From Nostoc parmelioides FACHB-3921 (GTDB lineage Bacteria > Cyanobacteriota > Cyanobacteriia > Cyanobacteriales > Nostocaceae): a stretch of 64,000 nt of DNA. The position numbers and the translations under genes were made by a program. Positions 1-10,195 of the stretch are shown here, one piece after another. The notes below the pieces were generated by a model that was not told the DNA's origin, ran no database searches, and worked only from the letters and a program-made list of their open reading frames with translations. The number at the start of each line of letters is the position of its first letter. Within the stretch, counting starts at the first letter, position 1. Location of the stretch: contig NZ_JACJQL010000009.1 in the NCBI RefSeq assembly GCF_014696625.1, forward strand, positions 102,260 to 166,259, written 5' to 3'.

Positions 1-455
1 TGGGAAAATCTGGCTGGATTGAAAGAGCGGAAAGGACTAAAGTCATTAAAACAGAGCCAGTTAAACCGGTGGTGGAACCACCGGAGATTAAGACTGTAGA
101 AATGACCCCAGAAGAACAAGATATTTTTGCTCTCATGGGGATTTCTCCACTAATTAAATTAGAGCAGGAGGTAAAAAACCCTAAATCCGTCATTATTAAC
201 ATTGTTCAACCGGGACAAACACCAACTATACCCACTGAAATAACTGCGGAGCCTGTGGTCAAAGCAACACCAAGTGTTGAAGTGAGTACACCAAAAGTAA
301 AGTTGGAATCTAAGTCTGTGCCGGTAACTGCAACTGAACCAATAAAGTTAACAGAAACTACGGAAGAATCTGAAGTGAATGCCGCTAGCACTGCTAGCCG
401 TCGCCGTCGTCGTCGTTCTTCCGCCGCCGACACAGATACGGGGGAGGATAGTTAA
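1..455 (+). CDS. rne: Ribonuclease E/G C-terminal part (5'-truncated by window)
   Basis: The reading frame is open from base 3 to the stop at 455, so this is the 3' end of a gene that starts before the window. The visible 150 residues are acidic and proline/threonine-rich and finish in a run of seven arginines followed by an acidic tail. This is the type of disordered C-terminal extension seen on cyanobacterial RNase E, where the arginine-rich end can bind partners such as polynucleotide phosphorylase. No catalytic domain is visible here. The identity rests on the tail and on the rnhB gene directly downstream, an arrangement common in cyanobacteria. RNase E would act in mRNA decay and rRNA processing. 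Confidence 0.75.
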   Translation, partial: GKSGWIERAERTKVIKTEPVKPVVEPPEIKTVEMTPEEQDIFALMGISPLIKLEQEVKNPKSVIINIVQPGQTPTIPTEITAEPVVKATPSVEVSTPKVKLESKSVPVTATEPIKLTETTEESEVNAASTASRRRRRRSSAADTDTGEDS

Positions 456-719
456 GACTAATTCTGTAAAGCAGAACCACAGATTTAAGCTAGAGTTTCA
501 GACATTTTTTAACTGCATATTAGCGCGTCTATCCATAGTGCATCAATAAACTATAGAGGTACAGAAATAGCGAAGATATTTATGCACCAGATGATATTAG
601 ACGCGCTACTATTCTCTGAGTTTTCTAAGGGTTTAACCATACATAGTATATTGTTGAGTTTGTTTTCATGGGAAGATACCAGCCAAACCGCTAGATATTT
701 TCCATTGGTGTAAGTTTTG

Positions 720-1397
720 ATGATGCTAAAGAAGAAGCAAACTACTGATAATCTAAGGTTGCCAATATCCCTAAACCCAACCGGTTGGCTGGAGTCGTCC
801 CCTGATTGGTCGAATATTTCCGGTTTGGTAGCAGGAGTTGATGAAGTAGGGCGGGGCGCTCTCTTTGGGCCTGTAGTGGCAGCCTCTGTCATACTACCAG
901 TTAGCGCTTTTCCTCAGCTGATGACAGCCGAGATCAAAGACAGCAAAAAACTATCTCATTCTCGTAGAGTTCAGCTAGCACAGCAAATTTCTACGCTAGC
1001 TATAGACTGGAGAATTGGTTATGCAACAACAGCTGAAATTGACAGAATTAATATTTTGCAGGCAACACTGTTAGCCATGAGACGGTCTGTAAAAAAGCTA
1101 AAATTACAGCCCATACTCTGTTTGGTAGATGGTAATCAATCAGTGCAAGACTTGCCAATTTTACAACAAACTATTGTGAAGGGAGATGAGCGATCGCTCC
1201 ATATTGCCGCCGCCAGCATCATGGCTAAAGTTTGGCGTGACGATTTGATACAGCGTCTAGCAACCAAATATCCAATGTATGACTTAAAGAGTAACAAGGG
1301 CTATGGTAGCAAAAAGCATTTGTTAGCCCTGGAACAACACGGGGCTTCACCCTTACACCGTCAGTCATTCCGCCCTTGTCAAATATCACTTGACTAG
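720..1397 (+). CDS. rnhB: Ribonuclease HII
   Basis: This enzyme cleaves RNA in RNA-DNA hybrids and removes ribonucleotides misincorporated in DNA. The signature AGVDEVGRG lies near residue 45 of the longest frame, and the expected acidic quartet is visible as D42, E43, D138 (in VDGN) and D157 (in KGDE), numbered from the TTG at 717. The AASIMAKVWRD motif follows. About 225 residues is normal for the family. The open frame begins with TTG at 717, but ATG codons follow at 720 and 723, so I place the start at 720. It lies 264 bases downstream of rne on the same strand, so co-transcription is possible. Confidence 0.93.
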   Translation: MMLKKKQTTDNLRLPISLNPTGWLESSPDWSNISGLVAGVDEVGRGALFGPVVAASVILPVSAFPQLMTAEIKDSKKLSHSRRVQLAQQISTLAIDWRIGYATTAEIDRINILQATLLAMRRSVKKLKLQPILCLVDGNQSVQDLPILQQTIVKGDERSLHIAAASIMAKVWRDDLIQRLATKYPMYDLKSNKGYGSKKHLLALEQHGASPLHRQSFRPCQISLD

Positions 1398-1475
1398 TTG
1401 ATCGGGAATGAAAACGTTCTTTGCTTCTAACAGAGAAAGAATAGCAGTTGTTTTTTGCTACAGACAACTGACCCA

Positions 1476-2060
1476 CTACTCTACATTAAAAATTGGCAGT
1501 TGAGAATTATTAGCTAAGGCTTGTTCTTGGGTTTGAGAAATTACCCACTGACGATAGTCAACTAATAGTTGGTGCAACAATCTTTGTTTTACGGTCATTA
1601 GGACACTTTTAAGCAAACCATTACCAGTAGTTTCTAAAATTGGCTTGGGTGTTAGAGAAAAAGGAGGTGGTAAATCTACCTGCACTTGTAAATCAGCCCT
1701 GCCTTCTAGGCGAGTGGCACTATTTAATTGATATGGTGACAAGTACCCTCTTAGATTGAGGGAGAAGCGCTGATTAATGTACTCAAAACCCAGAATTTCG
1801 CAACCTACTGAGCGCAAGTAAATCGTTCCGTTCGATTCTGCCCAAACTCTCATATCCACAGTAGGTTGAATACTCAAAGACATGAAATTTAAGGGGCGCA
1901 TTTTCAGCCGAAATACTTCCTCAGAAAGTTGCTGAATACGGTTTTGATCTACCAAAGCATTAACTAGACGTTGGGGCTGACGCAAGTAGTGCTGAATAGG
2001 GATAGGCTGCTTTGTTACAGCAATTTCTACCGATTGTGAGGCAGTGAACTTGGTAGCCAT
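1476..2060 (-). CDS. DUF1997 family protein
   Basis: This is a soluble 194-residue protein with no signal peptide or membrane segment. The pattern matches the DUF1997 family of cyanobacteria and plastids: an N-terminal lead of about 30 residues, then alternating beta segments (FRLKMRPLNFMSLSIQPTVDMRVW) and a C-terminal helix ending in a glutamine-rich tail. The biochemical function of the family is unknown to me. The gene converges on rnhB, whose stop is 78 bases away. Its start faces the 500-base gap before pheA, and it begins at an ATG at 2060. Confidence 0.7.
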   Translation of the reverse strand: MATKFTASQSVEIAVTKQPIPIQHYLRQPQRLVNALVDQNRIQQLSEEVFRLKMRPLNFMSLSIQPTVDMRVWAESNGTIYLRSVGCEILGFEYINQRFSLNLRGYLSPYQLNSATRLEGRADLQVQVDLPPPFSLTPKPILETTGNGLLKSVLMTVKQRLLHQLLVDYRQWVISQTQEQALANNSQLPIFNVE

Positions 2061-2565
2061 GAGTTACGAAAAGTAATTGTTTTAATATTTTTATTATTAA
2101 TTAGTTTATGAGTCGATAGATCTTATTGTAGAAAAAAATATCTAATCAAAATAGTTGATAGGCTGAGTTAGATGCATTTATAGTTTTTTCTACTATTATG
2201 GGATGCTTAAATCAAAAGCACTTACGATTCGTAAGTATATAGATTATAGCTCATTTTATTCTCAATAAAGATACATTTGACCTAGATATTACCGAATTTA
2301 ATCTACAGTTTTGATATTAGTTCACGTATTTATTTAGATATGATATGGCGACGATGCACCCCCACAACCTAGACAATGGCTCTATTTTTGGTTCATAGTC
2401 ACTTGTTGATAGTAATATTCTATAGGAATCATACTTGAATCTTGCTAAGTATACTGAGAAACAAACATTTGTATGGCAAGCTTCTAGCCAATTTGGTTTT
2501 TCAGAAATCAAATATGAGTCCTATATTTGTACTTATGATAAAGTCTATACACTAAATATATAACT
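2061..2565. other. AT-rich intergenic region between divergent genes
   Basis: This gap separates the divergent DUF1997 and pheA starts and should hold both promoters. The only structure I can support is the perfect palindrome at 2220-2236, listed separately. A 64-codon minus-strand frame inside it (2317-2511) has no recognisable features and is not called. Confidence 0.5.
2220..2236. promoter_or_regulatory. Perfect 8-1-8 palindrome, candidate operator
   Basis: ACTTACGATTCGTAAGT is a perfect inverted repeat with a single central base. It lies 160 bases upstream of the DUF1997 gene and about 330 bases upstream of pheA. The symmetry suits a dimeric regulator, but no known regulator is recognised and chance cannot be excluded. 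Confidence 0.3.
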
Positions 2566-3453
2566 ATGGGCAAAAACACAATGAAATTATCTGTTGCTCA
2601 TTTAGGGCCACCTGGTACTTATGCAGAACAAGCTACTATTTTTTATGGCAAATGGCTAACTCACAATACTGGAATCGAAGCTAGTCTACACCCCTATTCC
2701 AGCATCGCTCAATCGCTCCAAGCTCTAGCTCAAGGAGAAACTCAATTAGCTGTTGTGCCTGTAGAAAATTCTATTGAAGGCAGCGTCACTATGACAATGG
2801 ATACCATGTGGCAGCTAGATAGTTTGCAAATTCAGTCAGCTTTAGTATTGCCTATTGCTCATGCTTTAATTTCTTGTGCAAATAGTTTAGATGAGATAAA
2901 AACTGTTTATTCTCATCCCCAAGCCCTAGCCCAGTGTCAAGGGTGGCTAAGAGAGTTTCTTCCTAATGTGCAACTGATTCCTAGTAATTCAACAACTGAG
3001 GCGCTGGAAAAACTAGAGTATGATTTGGCAATAGGTGCGATCGCTTCTAGTAGAGCTGCTGAACTTTATAATTTGCCCATACTAGCTAGTTGTATCAACG
3101 ACTATCCAGAAAACTGTACTCGTTTTTGGGTAATCAGTCAGGCAGAATCTGATATGACGCACCGATTGCCGTTACAAAAACTCACTCACACTTCTATTGC
3201 TTTTAGCGTGCCTGCCAACGTACCTGGTACATTGCTCAGAATACTGCAAATTTTTGCCCACTTGGATATTAACTTGAGTCGAATTGAGTCTCGTCCAACA
3301 AAGCGATCGCTGGGCGAATATTTATTTTTTATTGATTTGGAAGCTGATGTCAATACACCACAGATGCAATCTGCTTTGGCTGAATTAAATACTTACACAG
3401 AAGTATTAAAAATTTTTGGTAGTTACAGTGTACTTTCGGCTAACAATCAATAG
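2566..3453 (+). CDS. pheA: Prephenate dehydratase with ACT domain
   Basis: It converts prephenate to phenylpyruvate in phenylalanine synthesis. The N-terminal two-thirds is the catalytic PDT domain: LGPPGTYAEQA at the start, VVPVENSIEGSV near residue 65, and the ENCTRFWVI motif, whose threonine and arginine are needed for catalysis, near residue 185. The C-terminal third is an ACT domain with the ESRP motif (RIESRPTKRSLGEYLFFID) that binds phenylalanine for feedback inhibition. There is no chorismate mutase domain, so this is the monofunctional form usual in cyanobacteria. An in-frame ATG at 2581 fits family starts equally well, and neither start has a clear Shine-Dalgarno sequence. Confidence 0.93.
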   Translation: MGKNTMKLSVAHLGPPGTYAEQATIFYGKWLTHNTGIEASLHPYSSIAQSLQALAQGETQLAVVPVENSIEGSVTMTMDTMWQLDSLQIQSALVLPIAHALISCANSLDEIKTVYSHPQALAQCQGWLREFLPNVQLIPSNSTTEALEKLEYDLAIGAIASSRAAELYNLPILASCINDYPENCTRFWVISQAESDMTHRLPLQKLTHTSIAFSVPANVPGTLLRILQIFAHLDINLSRIESRPTKRSLGEYLFFIDLEADVNTPQMQSALAELNTYTEVLKIFGSYSVLSANNQ

Positions 3454-3493
3454 TATTGATTCCTGCTTTATTGCTCAACTTCACTACATCAGC

Positions 3494-4144
3494 TTATAGC
3501 TTTGGATTAAAAGTATCTTTCAAAACAGAACGAGCTGCCAAATGATTGCGAGTAGTAGTTAGAATTTCCGCTTCTCGCTCTAGACGAGCAGCAGTATCCT
3601 GCATTTCCAGTAATGATTGCTGCTCTCCAGCTACTCCATATAAGTTACTGGCTACCCAGTAAGATAATTCTGTGGGTAAATCTGGTAATTCTTCAGGAAT
3701 CTCTATATTTTGTTCTGTAATTTTAGCTGAAAGACGAACAACATCACGTAGCAGTTGCTCTACATCTGTTGCCAAAGGGCGCAAATCCTTCGCGGGTGGA
3801 TGGTCTTCTAACCATTCCACTAAACCGACGCGGTAGGGTTTTTCCCGCACGTATTCTAAAACACGGAATCTTTGTTGTCCCAGAGTCAACATTTTCATGC
3901 GGTCATCTGGTAGACGCTGATAGTGAACAATTTCTGCACAGCAGCCTACATTTGCTATTGTGCCTTTTACTGGATCGACCATTAAGACCCCAAACCTGCG
4001 ATCGCTTTCCAAAATCGTGTTCATCATGATTCGGTAGCGGAATTCAAATATATGCAGGGGCAATGGTCTGGTAGGAAACAGAACTACTTCGGGTAACGGG
4101 AACAGAGGTAGTTCGCGGACGGCAATTCTAGAAGAAGATGTCAT
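3494..4144 (-). CDS. Lon N-terminal (LON substrate-binding) domain protein
   Basis: This 216-residue protein consists of the PUA-like domain found at the N-terminus of Lon protease, without the ATPase or peptidase parts. The family signature is clear: LPLFPLPEVVLFPTRPLPLHIFEFRYR near residue 12, then GVLMVDP and the helical C-terminal half. Stand-alone LON-domain proteins are common in cyanobacteria, and a role in binding unfolded substrates is plausible but unproven. It lies downstream of the str operon on the same strand but is separated from rpsJ by a good terminator (4242-4267). It is therefore probably a separate unit. Confidence 0.85.
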   Translation of the reverse strand: MTSSSRIAVRELPLFPLPEVVLFPTRPLPLHIFEFRYRIMMNTILESDRRFGVLMVDPVKGTIANVGCCAEIVHYQRLPDDRMKMLTLGQQRFRVLEYVREKPYRVGLVEWLEDHPPAKDLRPLATDVEQLLRDVVRLSAKITEQNIEIPEELPDLPTELSYWVASNLYGVAGEQQSLLEMQDTAARLEREAEILTTTRNHLAARSVLKDTFNPKL

Positions 4145-4231
4145 TTTTACCTGAGTATAAATTTAATCTTTAAAATTTCTTTTTCTCTGCTTTTCCCGTA
4201 TTTTCCTTACATTCTATCATTTGTTTTCTGG

Positions 4232-4267
4232 CTAAATAAAATGCCCTGAAATAAATTTTTCAGGGCA
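4232..4267 (-). terminator. Rho-independent terminator after rpsJ
   Basis: TGCCCTGAAA (4242-4251) and TTTCAGGGCA (4258-4267) form a perfect 10-base-pair stem with a 6-base loop. On the minus strand the stem is followed by TTTTATTT. It lies 79 bases past the rpsJ stop and closes the ribosomal/translation-factor operon. Confidence 0.75.
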
Positions 4268-4345
4268 GAGTAAATATTTTTACTAATGTCAGTTGCTAGG
4301 GGCTATTAGTCGTTGGCGAACAAATAACTATTGACTACTGACTAA

Positions 4346-4663
4346 TTAAAGCTTTACTTCAATGTCTACACCAGATGGTAAATCCAGTTTCATCAGCGCA
4401 TCGATGGTTTTAGATGAAGGCTGGTAAATATCGATAATCCGGCGGTGAGTACGGGTTTCAAAATGTTCGCGGGAATCCTTATCTACGTGGGGCGATCGCA
4501 GCACGCAGTATATCTTCCGTTTTGTAGGTAAGGGAATTGGGCCTATGGCTGTAGCGTTAGTACGGTTAGCTGTGTCAACGATCTTCTCGCAAGATGTATC
4601 TAATAAACGACGGTCAAAAGCTTGTAAACGGATTCTAATCTTCTGCTGCTGTAGAGTTGCCAT
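4346..4663 (-). CDS. rpsJ: 30S ribosomal protein S10
   Basis: S10 is a component of the small-subunit head and also the NusE antitermination factor. The 105-residue product starting [17 protein letters not shown] has the family pattern, with [10 protein letters not shown] and the [17 protein letters not shown] loop, and ends in a hydrophobic VDIEVKL. The open frame extends 44 codons further upstream, but that part is translated from repeat-rich intergenic DNA. The ATG at 4663 gives the normal family length. Placement directly after tuf is characteristic of cyanobacteria. A hairpin at 4865-4897 and the heptamer repeats lie between tuf and rpsJ, so rpsJ may also have its own promoter. Confidence 0.95.
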   Translation of the reverse strand: MATLQQQKIRIRLQAFDRRLLDTSCEKIVDTANRTNATAIGPIPLPTKRKIYCVLRSPHVDKDSREHFETRTHRRIIDIYQPSSKTIDALMKLDLPSGVDIEVKL

Positions 4664-4689
4664 CTTAAATTTTCCAGGTTCTGATGAAT

Positions 4690-4782
4690 GGGGGATTGGG
4701 GATTGGGGACAGAAAAGTAAAAAGGTAAAAGATTTTTCTTTTGACTTTTGCTTTTTGACTTGGATTGGGGATTGGGGACTGG
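4690..4782. repeat. GGGGATT-type heptamer repeats (STRR)
   Basis: Two clusters of GGGGATT units (4690-4710 and 4762-4782) lie in the tuf-rpsJ spacer, with an imperfect copy of the same sequence between them. Short tandemly repeated heptamers of this type are known from heterocystous cyanobacteria. They create the false N-terminal extension of rpsJ. Confidence 0.7.
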
Positions 4783-4864
4783 GACACTTAGACAAAAATC
4801 ACTGTTTGTCTTTCTTGTCTTTTTCTAGTACTTAGTCCCCGGTACCTTATTTAAGTTCAGATAA

Positions 4865-4897
4865 AAGAGCAGAGATGCCGCAAGCTTCTCTGCTCTT
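4865..4897 (-). terminator. Hairpin between tuf and rpsJ (terminator or attenuator)
   Basis: AAGAGCAGAGA (4865-4875) and TCTCTGCTCTT (4887-4897) form a perfect 11-base-pair stem with an 11-base loop, 21 bases past the tuf stop. The T-run that follows on the minus strand is weak (TTATCT). It may be a partial terminator or an mRNA 3'-end/processing structure that sets tuf and rpsJ at different levels. Confidence 0.55.
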
Positions 4898-4918
4898 AGT
4901 TATTAGGGTAAAACAGTG

Positions 4919-6148
4919 CTACTTGACGATTTTGGAGACGACACCAGCACCGATGGTGCGGCCACCTTCACGAATAGCGAAGCGCATCCCTTGCTCAATC
5001 GCAATTGGGTTGATTAATTCAACGGTGACTTTGATGCGATCTCCTGGCATCACCATTTCTACGGCTTCACCTTCATCGGAAGTAAAGGCTTTAATGGTAC
5101 CTGTTACATCAGTTGTCCGCACATAGAATTGAGGACGGTAGCCAGCGAAGAAGGGAGTTTTACGACCACCTTCTTTTTCTGTGAGGACGTAAACTTCGCC
5201 TTCAAATTGGGTATGAGGAGTGATAGAACCAGGTTTGGCTAATACCATACCACGTTCAATATCCGCCTTTTGGATACCACGAAGTAGTACGCCAGCGTTG
5301 TCTCCAGCCATACCTTCATCGAGACTCTTTTTGAACATCTCAATCCCGGTAACGGTTGTGTTGCGGGTATCTCTGATACCTACTAGTTCTACAACGTCAC
5401 CGACTTTGACTTTACCGCGTTCGATTCGACCGGTAGCAACAGTACCACGACCAGTGATAGAGAACACGTCTTCTACCGCCATCAGGAATGGTTTATCTAT
5501 ATCCCGCTCTGGGTCGGGAATATAAGAATCCACAGCATCCATCAGTTCGTAGATTTTGTCTACCCAAGGATTGTCTCCGCGTTGGGTCTTAGGATTCTTG
5601 GTCATTACTTCGAGAGCCTGCAAACCTGAACCTCTGACGATGGGAATATCATCACCATCGAATTCGTACTCTGTCAACAGTTCTCTTAATTCCAGTTCTA
5701 CTAGTTCTAGTAGTTCAGCATCTTCCATCATGTCTTCTTTATTTAAGAAGACTACGAGCTTAGGAACGCCGACCTGTTTTGCTAGCAGGATGTGTTCACG
5801 GGTTTGAGGCATAGGGCCGTCGGTAGCAGCAACTACGAGAATTGCTCCATCCATCTGAGCCGCACCTGTGATCATATTCTTCACGTAGTCAGCGTGACCA
5901 GGACAGTCTACGTGAGCGTAGTGACGATTAGCGGTCTCATATTCAACGTGGGCTGTGTTGATGGTGATACCCCGCGCCTTTTCTTCTGGTGCATTGTCGA
6001 TTTGGTCGTAGCCTTTAGCGACCGCTTGACCAAGAGCTGCCAAGGTCATGGTGATTGCTGCCGTTAAGGTTGTTTTACCGTGGTCAACGTGGCCAATCGT
6101 ACCGATATTTACGTGGGGTTTCGTTCTTTCAAACTTTGCGCGTGCCAT
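4919..6148 (-). CDS. tuf: Elongation factor Tu
   Basis: This GTPase delivers aminoacyl-tRNA to the ribosome. All G motifs are present: GHVDHGKTT (residues 19-27), DCPGH, NKED (the cyanobacterial variant of NKVD) and SGL. The beta-barrel domains II and III follow ([13 protein letters not shown], then the C-terminal [13 protein letters not shown]). The 409-residue length is the usual cyanobacterial one. A good Shine-Dalgarno sequence (AAGGAAA) precedes the ATG. It is fourth in the rpsL-rpsG-fusA-tuf-rpsJ series, 22 bases after fusA, and is surely co-transcribed with it. Confidence 0.98.
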   Translation of the reverse strand: MARAKFERTKPHVNIGTIGHVDHGKTTLTAAITMTLAALGQAVAKGYDQIDNAPEEKARGITINTAHVEYETANRHYAHVDCPGHADYVKNMITGAAQMDGAILVVAATDGPMPQTREHILLAKQVGVPKLVVFLNKEDMMEDAELLELVELELRELLTEYEFDGDDIPIVRGSGLQALEVMTKNPKTQRGDNPWVDKIYELMDAVDSYIPDPERDIDKPFLMAVEDVFSITGRGTVATGRIERGKVKVGDVVELVGIRDTRNTTVTGIEMFKKSLDEGMAGDNAGVLLRGIQKADIERGMVLAKPGSITPHTQFEGEVYVLTEKEGGRKTPFFAGYRPQFYVRTTDVTGTIKAFTSDEGEAVEMVMPGDRIKVTVELINPIAIEQGMRFAIREGGRTIGAGVVSKIVK

Positions 6149-6170
6149 GAATACTCGTTTCCTTTTTTAA

Positions 6171-8249
6171 TTAAGCGTTCCCTTTGCTTTTTGCAATGAT
6201 AGTTTCAGCTACGCTGCGAGGCACCTCTTCGTAGTGACTGAACTCCATCGTAAAGATACCCCGACCTTGGGTTTTCGACCGGATATCAGTGGCGTAGCCG
6301 AACATAGTCGCCAGTGGAACTTTTGATGCCACTTTAGCGAGTCCCTGTTCAGTGCTTTGGCTTTCTATCTGCCCCCGACGGGAGATGAGATCGCCGATGA
6401 CGTTCCCAATGTAGTCTTCAGGAACTTCCACTTCGACTTTCATCATAGGCTCTAATAGTACTGGTGAGGCTTTAAGCACAGCTTCTTTCAGCGCCATTGA
6501 TCCAGCAATTTTGAAAGCCATTTCTGAAGAGTCCACATCGTGGTAGGAGCCATGAACTAGCGTTGCTTTCACGTCAATTAGTGGATATCCAGCTAAAATA
6601 CCAGATTCACAGCTTTCTTTCATACCTTGCTCGGCAGGGCCTATGTACTCTTTAGGTACTACACCACCGACAATTTTAGACACGAATTCAAAGCCAGTAC
6701 CTGGTTCTCCAGGTTCCAAGTTGATCACAACGTGACCATATTGACCTTTACCACCACTTTGACGGATGAACTTACCTTCCACGTTAGTAACTGATTTACG
6801 AATCGTTTCGCGGTAAGCTACTTGCGGCGCACCAACGTTGGCTTCCACTTTGAATTCACGTAACATCCGGTCTACGAGAATTTCTAGGTGAAGTTCTCCC
6901 ATCCCTGCAATTACAGTTTGGTTGGTTTCTGGGTCAACGTTGACACGGAAGGTCGGATCTTCTTCGGAGAGAGATTGCAGAGCCTTGGATAGCTTATCCA
7001 TGTCGTTCTTGGTTTTGGGTTCAACCGCTACCGAGATTACTGGCTCTGGAATAAATAGGGATTCCAGAATTACTGGTGCGCCTTCATCAGTGATAGTATC
7101 ACCAGTTAAGGTGTCTTTTAATCCTAAAGCAGCCCCCAAGTCACCTGCACGCAGTTCTTCTACGTCTTGCCGGTCATCTGCTTTCATAAGAACTAAACGG
7201 GAAATCCGTTCTTTTTTGTTCTTGGTAGCATTTAAAACATAGCTACCTTTTTTCAGAACGCCTGAATAAACGCGAACAAAGGTAAGGCGACCGTATGGGT
7301 CAGCCATAATCTTGAAGGCTAAAGCTGCTAAGGGTTCATTGTCGTCAGCCCGACGCTCAACGGTATCACCATTAGCGAGTGTGCCTTGAATGGGTGGTAC
7401 TTCTGTTGGTGCAGGTAGGTAATCTACCACTGCATCCAGCATTAACTGCACACCTTTGTTTTTAAAGGCCGAACCACAAAGTACAGGTACGATAGTGCCT
7501 GCAATTGTACCTTGACGTAGTGCAGAGCGAATTTCTTCCTCTGTCAGTGCTTCGCCATCGAAGTACTTAGTCATCAGAGCATCGTCGGTTTCTGCGACGG
7601 CTTCCACCAACTTGGTGTAGTACTCTTCGACTTGATCTTGTAAGTCTGCTGGGATATCAGTTTCCTGGATATCCGTACCTTGGTCGTTGTTGTAAATGTA
7701 GGCACGCTTCCGCACCAAGTCTACGATGCCTTTGAAGTCGTTTTCGCTACCGATAGGTAGTTGAATGGCAATAGCATTTGCCCGCAGGCGATCGCGCATT
7801 TGCTCATGAACTCTATAAAAGTTCGCTCCTGTACGATCCATCTTGTTGATGAAGGCAATCCGAGGTACTTTGTAACGGTCTGCTTGCCGCCACACAGTTT
7901 CTGATTGGGGTTGTACACCACCCACGGAACAAAATACCGCAATTACACCATCTAACACCCGCATGGAGCGCTCAACTTCAATTGTGAAGTCTACGTGACC
8001 TGGAGTATCGATAATGTTAATTTGATAATCTTTCCAACTGGTACTAATTGCCGCAGCAGTGATGGTAATTCCACGCTCCCGCTCTTGATCCATCCAGTCG
8101 GTTACAGCAGTTCCTTCGTGAACCTCACCAATTTTATGAATTATTCCAGAGTAAAATAATATTCTCTCTGTTGTCGTGGTTTTGCCCGCATCTATATGCG
8201 CCGCAATACCGATATTGCGTACTTTCTCTAGCGGGTTTGTACGTGCCAC
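6171..8249 (-). CDS. fusA: Elongation factor G
   Basis: This translocation GTPase has 692 residues. Motifs seen are AHIDAGKTT (residues 17-25), [18 protein letters not shown], and the domain IV/V segments GGKGQYGHV and GRRGQIE-like ([10 protein letters not shown]). The start is GTG at 8249, with an excellent Shine-Dalgarno AGGAGG five bases upstream. It is 140 bases downstream of rpsG and in the same operon as tuf. The spacer from rpsG contains two direct copies of GATATACCGCTTTT. Confidence 0.98.
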   Translation of the reverse strand: MARTNPLEKVRNIGIAAHIDAGKTTTTERILFYSGIIHKIGEVHEGTAVTDWMDQERERGITITAAAISTSWKDYQINIIDTPGHVDFTIEVERSMRVLDGVIAVFCSVGGVQPQSETVWRQADRYKVPRIAFINKMDRTGANFYRVHEQMRDRLRANAIAIQLPIGSENDFKGIVDLVRKRAYIYNNDQGTDIQETDIPADLQDQVEEYYTKLVEAVAETDDALMTKYFDGEALTEEEIRSALRQGTIAGTIVPVLCGSAFKNKGVQLMLDAVVDYLPAPTEVPPIQGTLANGDTVERRADDNEPLAALAFKIMADPYGRLTFVRVYSGVLKKGSYVLNATKNKKERISRLVLMKADDRQDVEELRAGDLGAALGLKDTLTGDTITDEGAPVILESLFIPEPVISVAVEPKTKNDMDKLSKALQSLSEEDPTFRVNVDPETNQTVIAGMGELHLEILVDRMLREFKVEANVGAPQVAYRETIRKSVTNVEGKFIRQSGGKGQYGHVVINLEPGEPGTGFEFVSKIVGGVVPKEYIGPAEQGMKESCESGILAGYPLIDVKATLVHGSYHDVDSSEMAFKIAGSMALKEAVLKASPVLLEPMMKVEVEVPEDYIGNVIGDLISRRGQIESQSTEQGLAKVASKVPLATMFGYATDIRSKTQGRGIFTMEFSHYEEVPRSVAETIIAKSKGNA

Positions 8250-8389
8250 AATAACCTCCTATAGTTTTTGCCTCATGATATCTTGTATATTACTCTTTGT
8301 TAAGATTCTATACTTTTAGGGAAAACCGACTTGTGTACGGTAATTCCGCGATATACCGCTTTTTGATGCACGATATACCGCTTTTGTAC

Positions 8390-8860
8390 TTAGTAACGAT
8401 AGTGTGCAAATGCTTTGTTTGCTTCCGCCATCCGGTGTGTTTCTTCCCGTTTGCGAATCGCATTCCCGCTTTCATTGGCAGCATCTAGTAGCTCATTAGC
8501 CAATCTGCTGGCCATTGTCCGTCCGGGTCTACTTCTAGAAAATTGTACCAGCCAACGTAGTGCTAGGGTAGTACCACGTTCTGTACGCACTTCCATCGGT
8601 ACTTGGTAGGTTGCACCACCGACACGGCGGGCTTTTACTTCTACTAAAGGTGTTGCGTTCCGCACTGCTCTTTCAAAAACTTCTAAAGCATTGTTGCCAG
8701 TGCGTTCTTCAATTGTTTTCAACGCATCATAAACGATGCGCGCAGCTAGTGATTTTTTTCCATGACGCATAATCCGCCGGATGATCATACTCACCAGGCG
8801 ACTGTTATATACAGAGTCAGGCGGGACTGGCCGCCTTTGAATAACACCACGACGAGACAT
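8390..8860 (-). CDS. rpsG: 30S ribosomal protein S7
   Basis: S7 organises the 16S rRNA 3' major domain and contacts mRNA at the exit channel. The 156-residue sequence is typical: [38 protein letters not shown] at the start, [12 protein letters not shown] in the middle, and the C-terminal [19 protein letters not shown]. The ATG at 8860 is preceded by an AAGGTAAAG ribosome site. An unusually long 500-base spacer separates it from rpsL, so it may have its own promoter. Confidence 0.98.
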   Translation of the reverse strand: MSRRGVIQRRPVPPDSVYNSRLVSMIIRRIMRHGKKSLAARIVYDALKTIEERTGNNALEVFERAVRNATPLVEVKARRVGGATYQVPMEVRTERGTTLALRWLVQFSRSRPGRTMASRLANELLDAANESGNAIRKREETHRMAEANKAFAHYRY

Positions 8861-9360
8861 ACTTTACCTTTAATTCGGATTTGGCAACGAAATTATATGC
8901 TATCAGACAGCGTATTTTCTGAGTGCTAGAGCAACTCATAATTCCGCTTTTTTGCTCTACGGTTGTAGCAAACCCAATTTAGGAGACTTGCTGATTTGAA
9001 AAAGTTCCAAGGGCTGAGTGGTTTGTAAACACCAGTTTCTAACCTCTTGTTCTAGCCTTTTTCATCTATCCTGATTTACTCAGTTCATGATGGCTAATTC
9101 GATTTAGTAGACAAACAAACAGCATTATTAATATCGAAATATTTATAATTAGATGCTGTTGTTGTTTACACTGCTTTTTATCATGCCTACACTTGCTCGC
9201 TGAGTGCAGGTTGGCGGTAGAAGCTTAAGCAAATTTTCAGAAACAGATTATATATTCTGTGAATCAATCACTGTTTCAGAACAAGCATTGATTCTTTTGC
9301 CTGAATTAGGCGCTTTTGGGTAAGCGACTAATCGCAATCAAACACGATTAATCGCCTGGT
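8861..9360. other. Long rpsL-rpsG spacer
   Basis: No open frame or repeat is supported here. Just after the rpsL stop, on the minus strand, GCGATTAATCG and CGATTAGTCGC (about 9308-9355) can form a hairpin with one wobble pair. It could be a terminator, a processing site or a site of autogenous control. A promoter for rpsG-fusA-tuf-rpsJ probably lies in this gap, but no -10/-35 pair is convincing. Confidence 0.4.
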
Positions 9361-9744
9361 TTATTTTTTCGCTTCTTTCGGGCGCTTAGTTCCATATTTG
9401 GAACGACCTTGTTTGCGGTCTTTAACTCCGGCTGTATCCAAGGTTCCCCGGATGATGTGGTATCTTACCCCTGGTAAGTCCTTCACCCGTCCGCCACGAA
9501 TCATTACAACTGAGTGTTCTTGTAAGTTGTGACCAATTCCTGGGATGTAAGCTGTAACTTCAAATCCCGATGTAAGTCTGACCCGTGCTACTTTCCGTAG
9601 AGCCGAGTTAGGCTTTTTAGGTGTAGTTGTGTAGACTCTGGTACAAACACCCCGACGTTGAGGGCATTGCTTCAGAGCAGGGGACTTAGTTTTCTGACGC
9701 GCTTTTTCGCGTTCAGTGCGTATTAATTGCTGTATTGTTGGCAT
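9361..9744 (-). CDS. rpsL: 30S ribosomal protein S12
   Basis: This is the decoding-centre protein that is the classical streptomycin-resistance target. The 127 residues contain the conserved [15 protein letters not shown] segment near residue 43 and the [29 protein letters not shown]-terminal region. The streptomycin-site lysines appear to be wild type. It is the first gene of the str operon. The A-type Fe-S protein gene lies 97 bases upstream on the same strand. Confidence 0.98.
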
Positions 9745-9841
9745 GAGTCACAGCGCGTGAAGCTGCTTGTAGGTCTAAGTTTTAACAAATCCTGATTATA
9801 TCTTTTTTTGTGGTTTTATGTCAAACTTCCATATTATTTCG

Positions 9842-10195
9842 TTAAACACTAGATGGTGCAGCAGTAGAGAAGGAATTACCACAGCCACAGGTAACGATTG
9901 CTTGGGGGTTTTGGAAGCGAAATGCACCACCCATCAGATCCTCTGAATAATCTATGGCTAAACCATTAATGTAATTATAGCTGGCATGATCGATTACTAC
10001 TTGAGTATTATTGATGTCGAAGATGCGATCGCCTTCTTTGATTTTTTCATCGAAAGACATCTCGTAAAACCAATCAGAACAGCCACCTGGTTTAACAGTG
10101 AGCCTAAATAAGGACGCGGAACGCTGCTTTGCTTTTAAGCGATTGATTTCACTGGCTGCGGCTTGGCTCAAATGAATCATAACGAATTTGGGCAA
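9842..10195 (-). CDS. HesB/IscA/ErpA-family iron-sulfur carrier
   Basis: It is an A-type carrier that binds Fe-S clusters or iron during cluster assembly. The three conserved cysteines are visible: C39 (GGCSDW) and the CGCG pair C103/C105 near the end. The family pattern LTVKPGGCSDWFYEM...AIDYSEDLMGGAFRFQNPQA surrounds them. The length of 117 residues is normal with a short tail. An in-frame ATG five codons in (10180, MIHLSQAAASEI) is an equally likely start and resembles other family members. It lies just upstream of rpsL on the same strand. Confidence 0.88.
   Translation of the reverse strand: MPKFVMIHLSQAAASEINRLKAKQRSASLFRLTVKPGGCSDWFYEMSFDEKIKEGDRIFDINNTQVVIDHASYNYINGLAIDYSEDLMGGAFRFQNPQAIVTCGCGNSFSTAAPSSV

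Noticed and set aside
206..433. 75-codon minus-strand frame
   Set aside because: It is antisense to the RNase E tail, whose arginine and alanine codons create the frame; composition is not protein-like.
551..892. 113-codon minus-strand frame
   Set aside because: It overlaps the start of rnhB and has no recognisable features.
2317..2511. 64-codon minus-strand frame in the pheA upstream gap
   Set aside because: Random-looking composition, no ribosome site recognised, no family resemblance.
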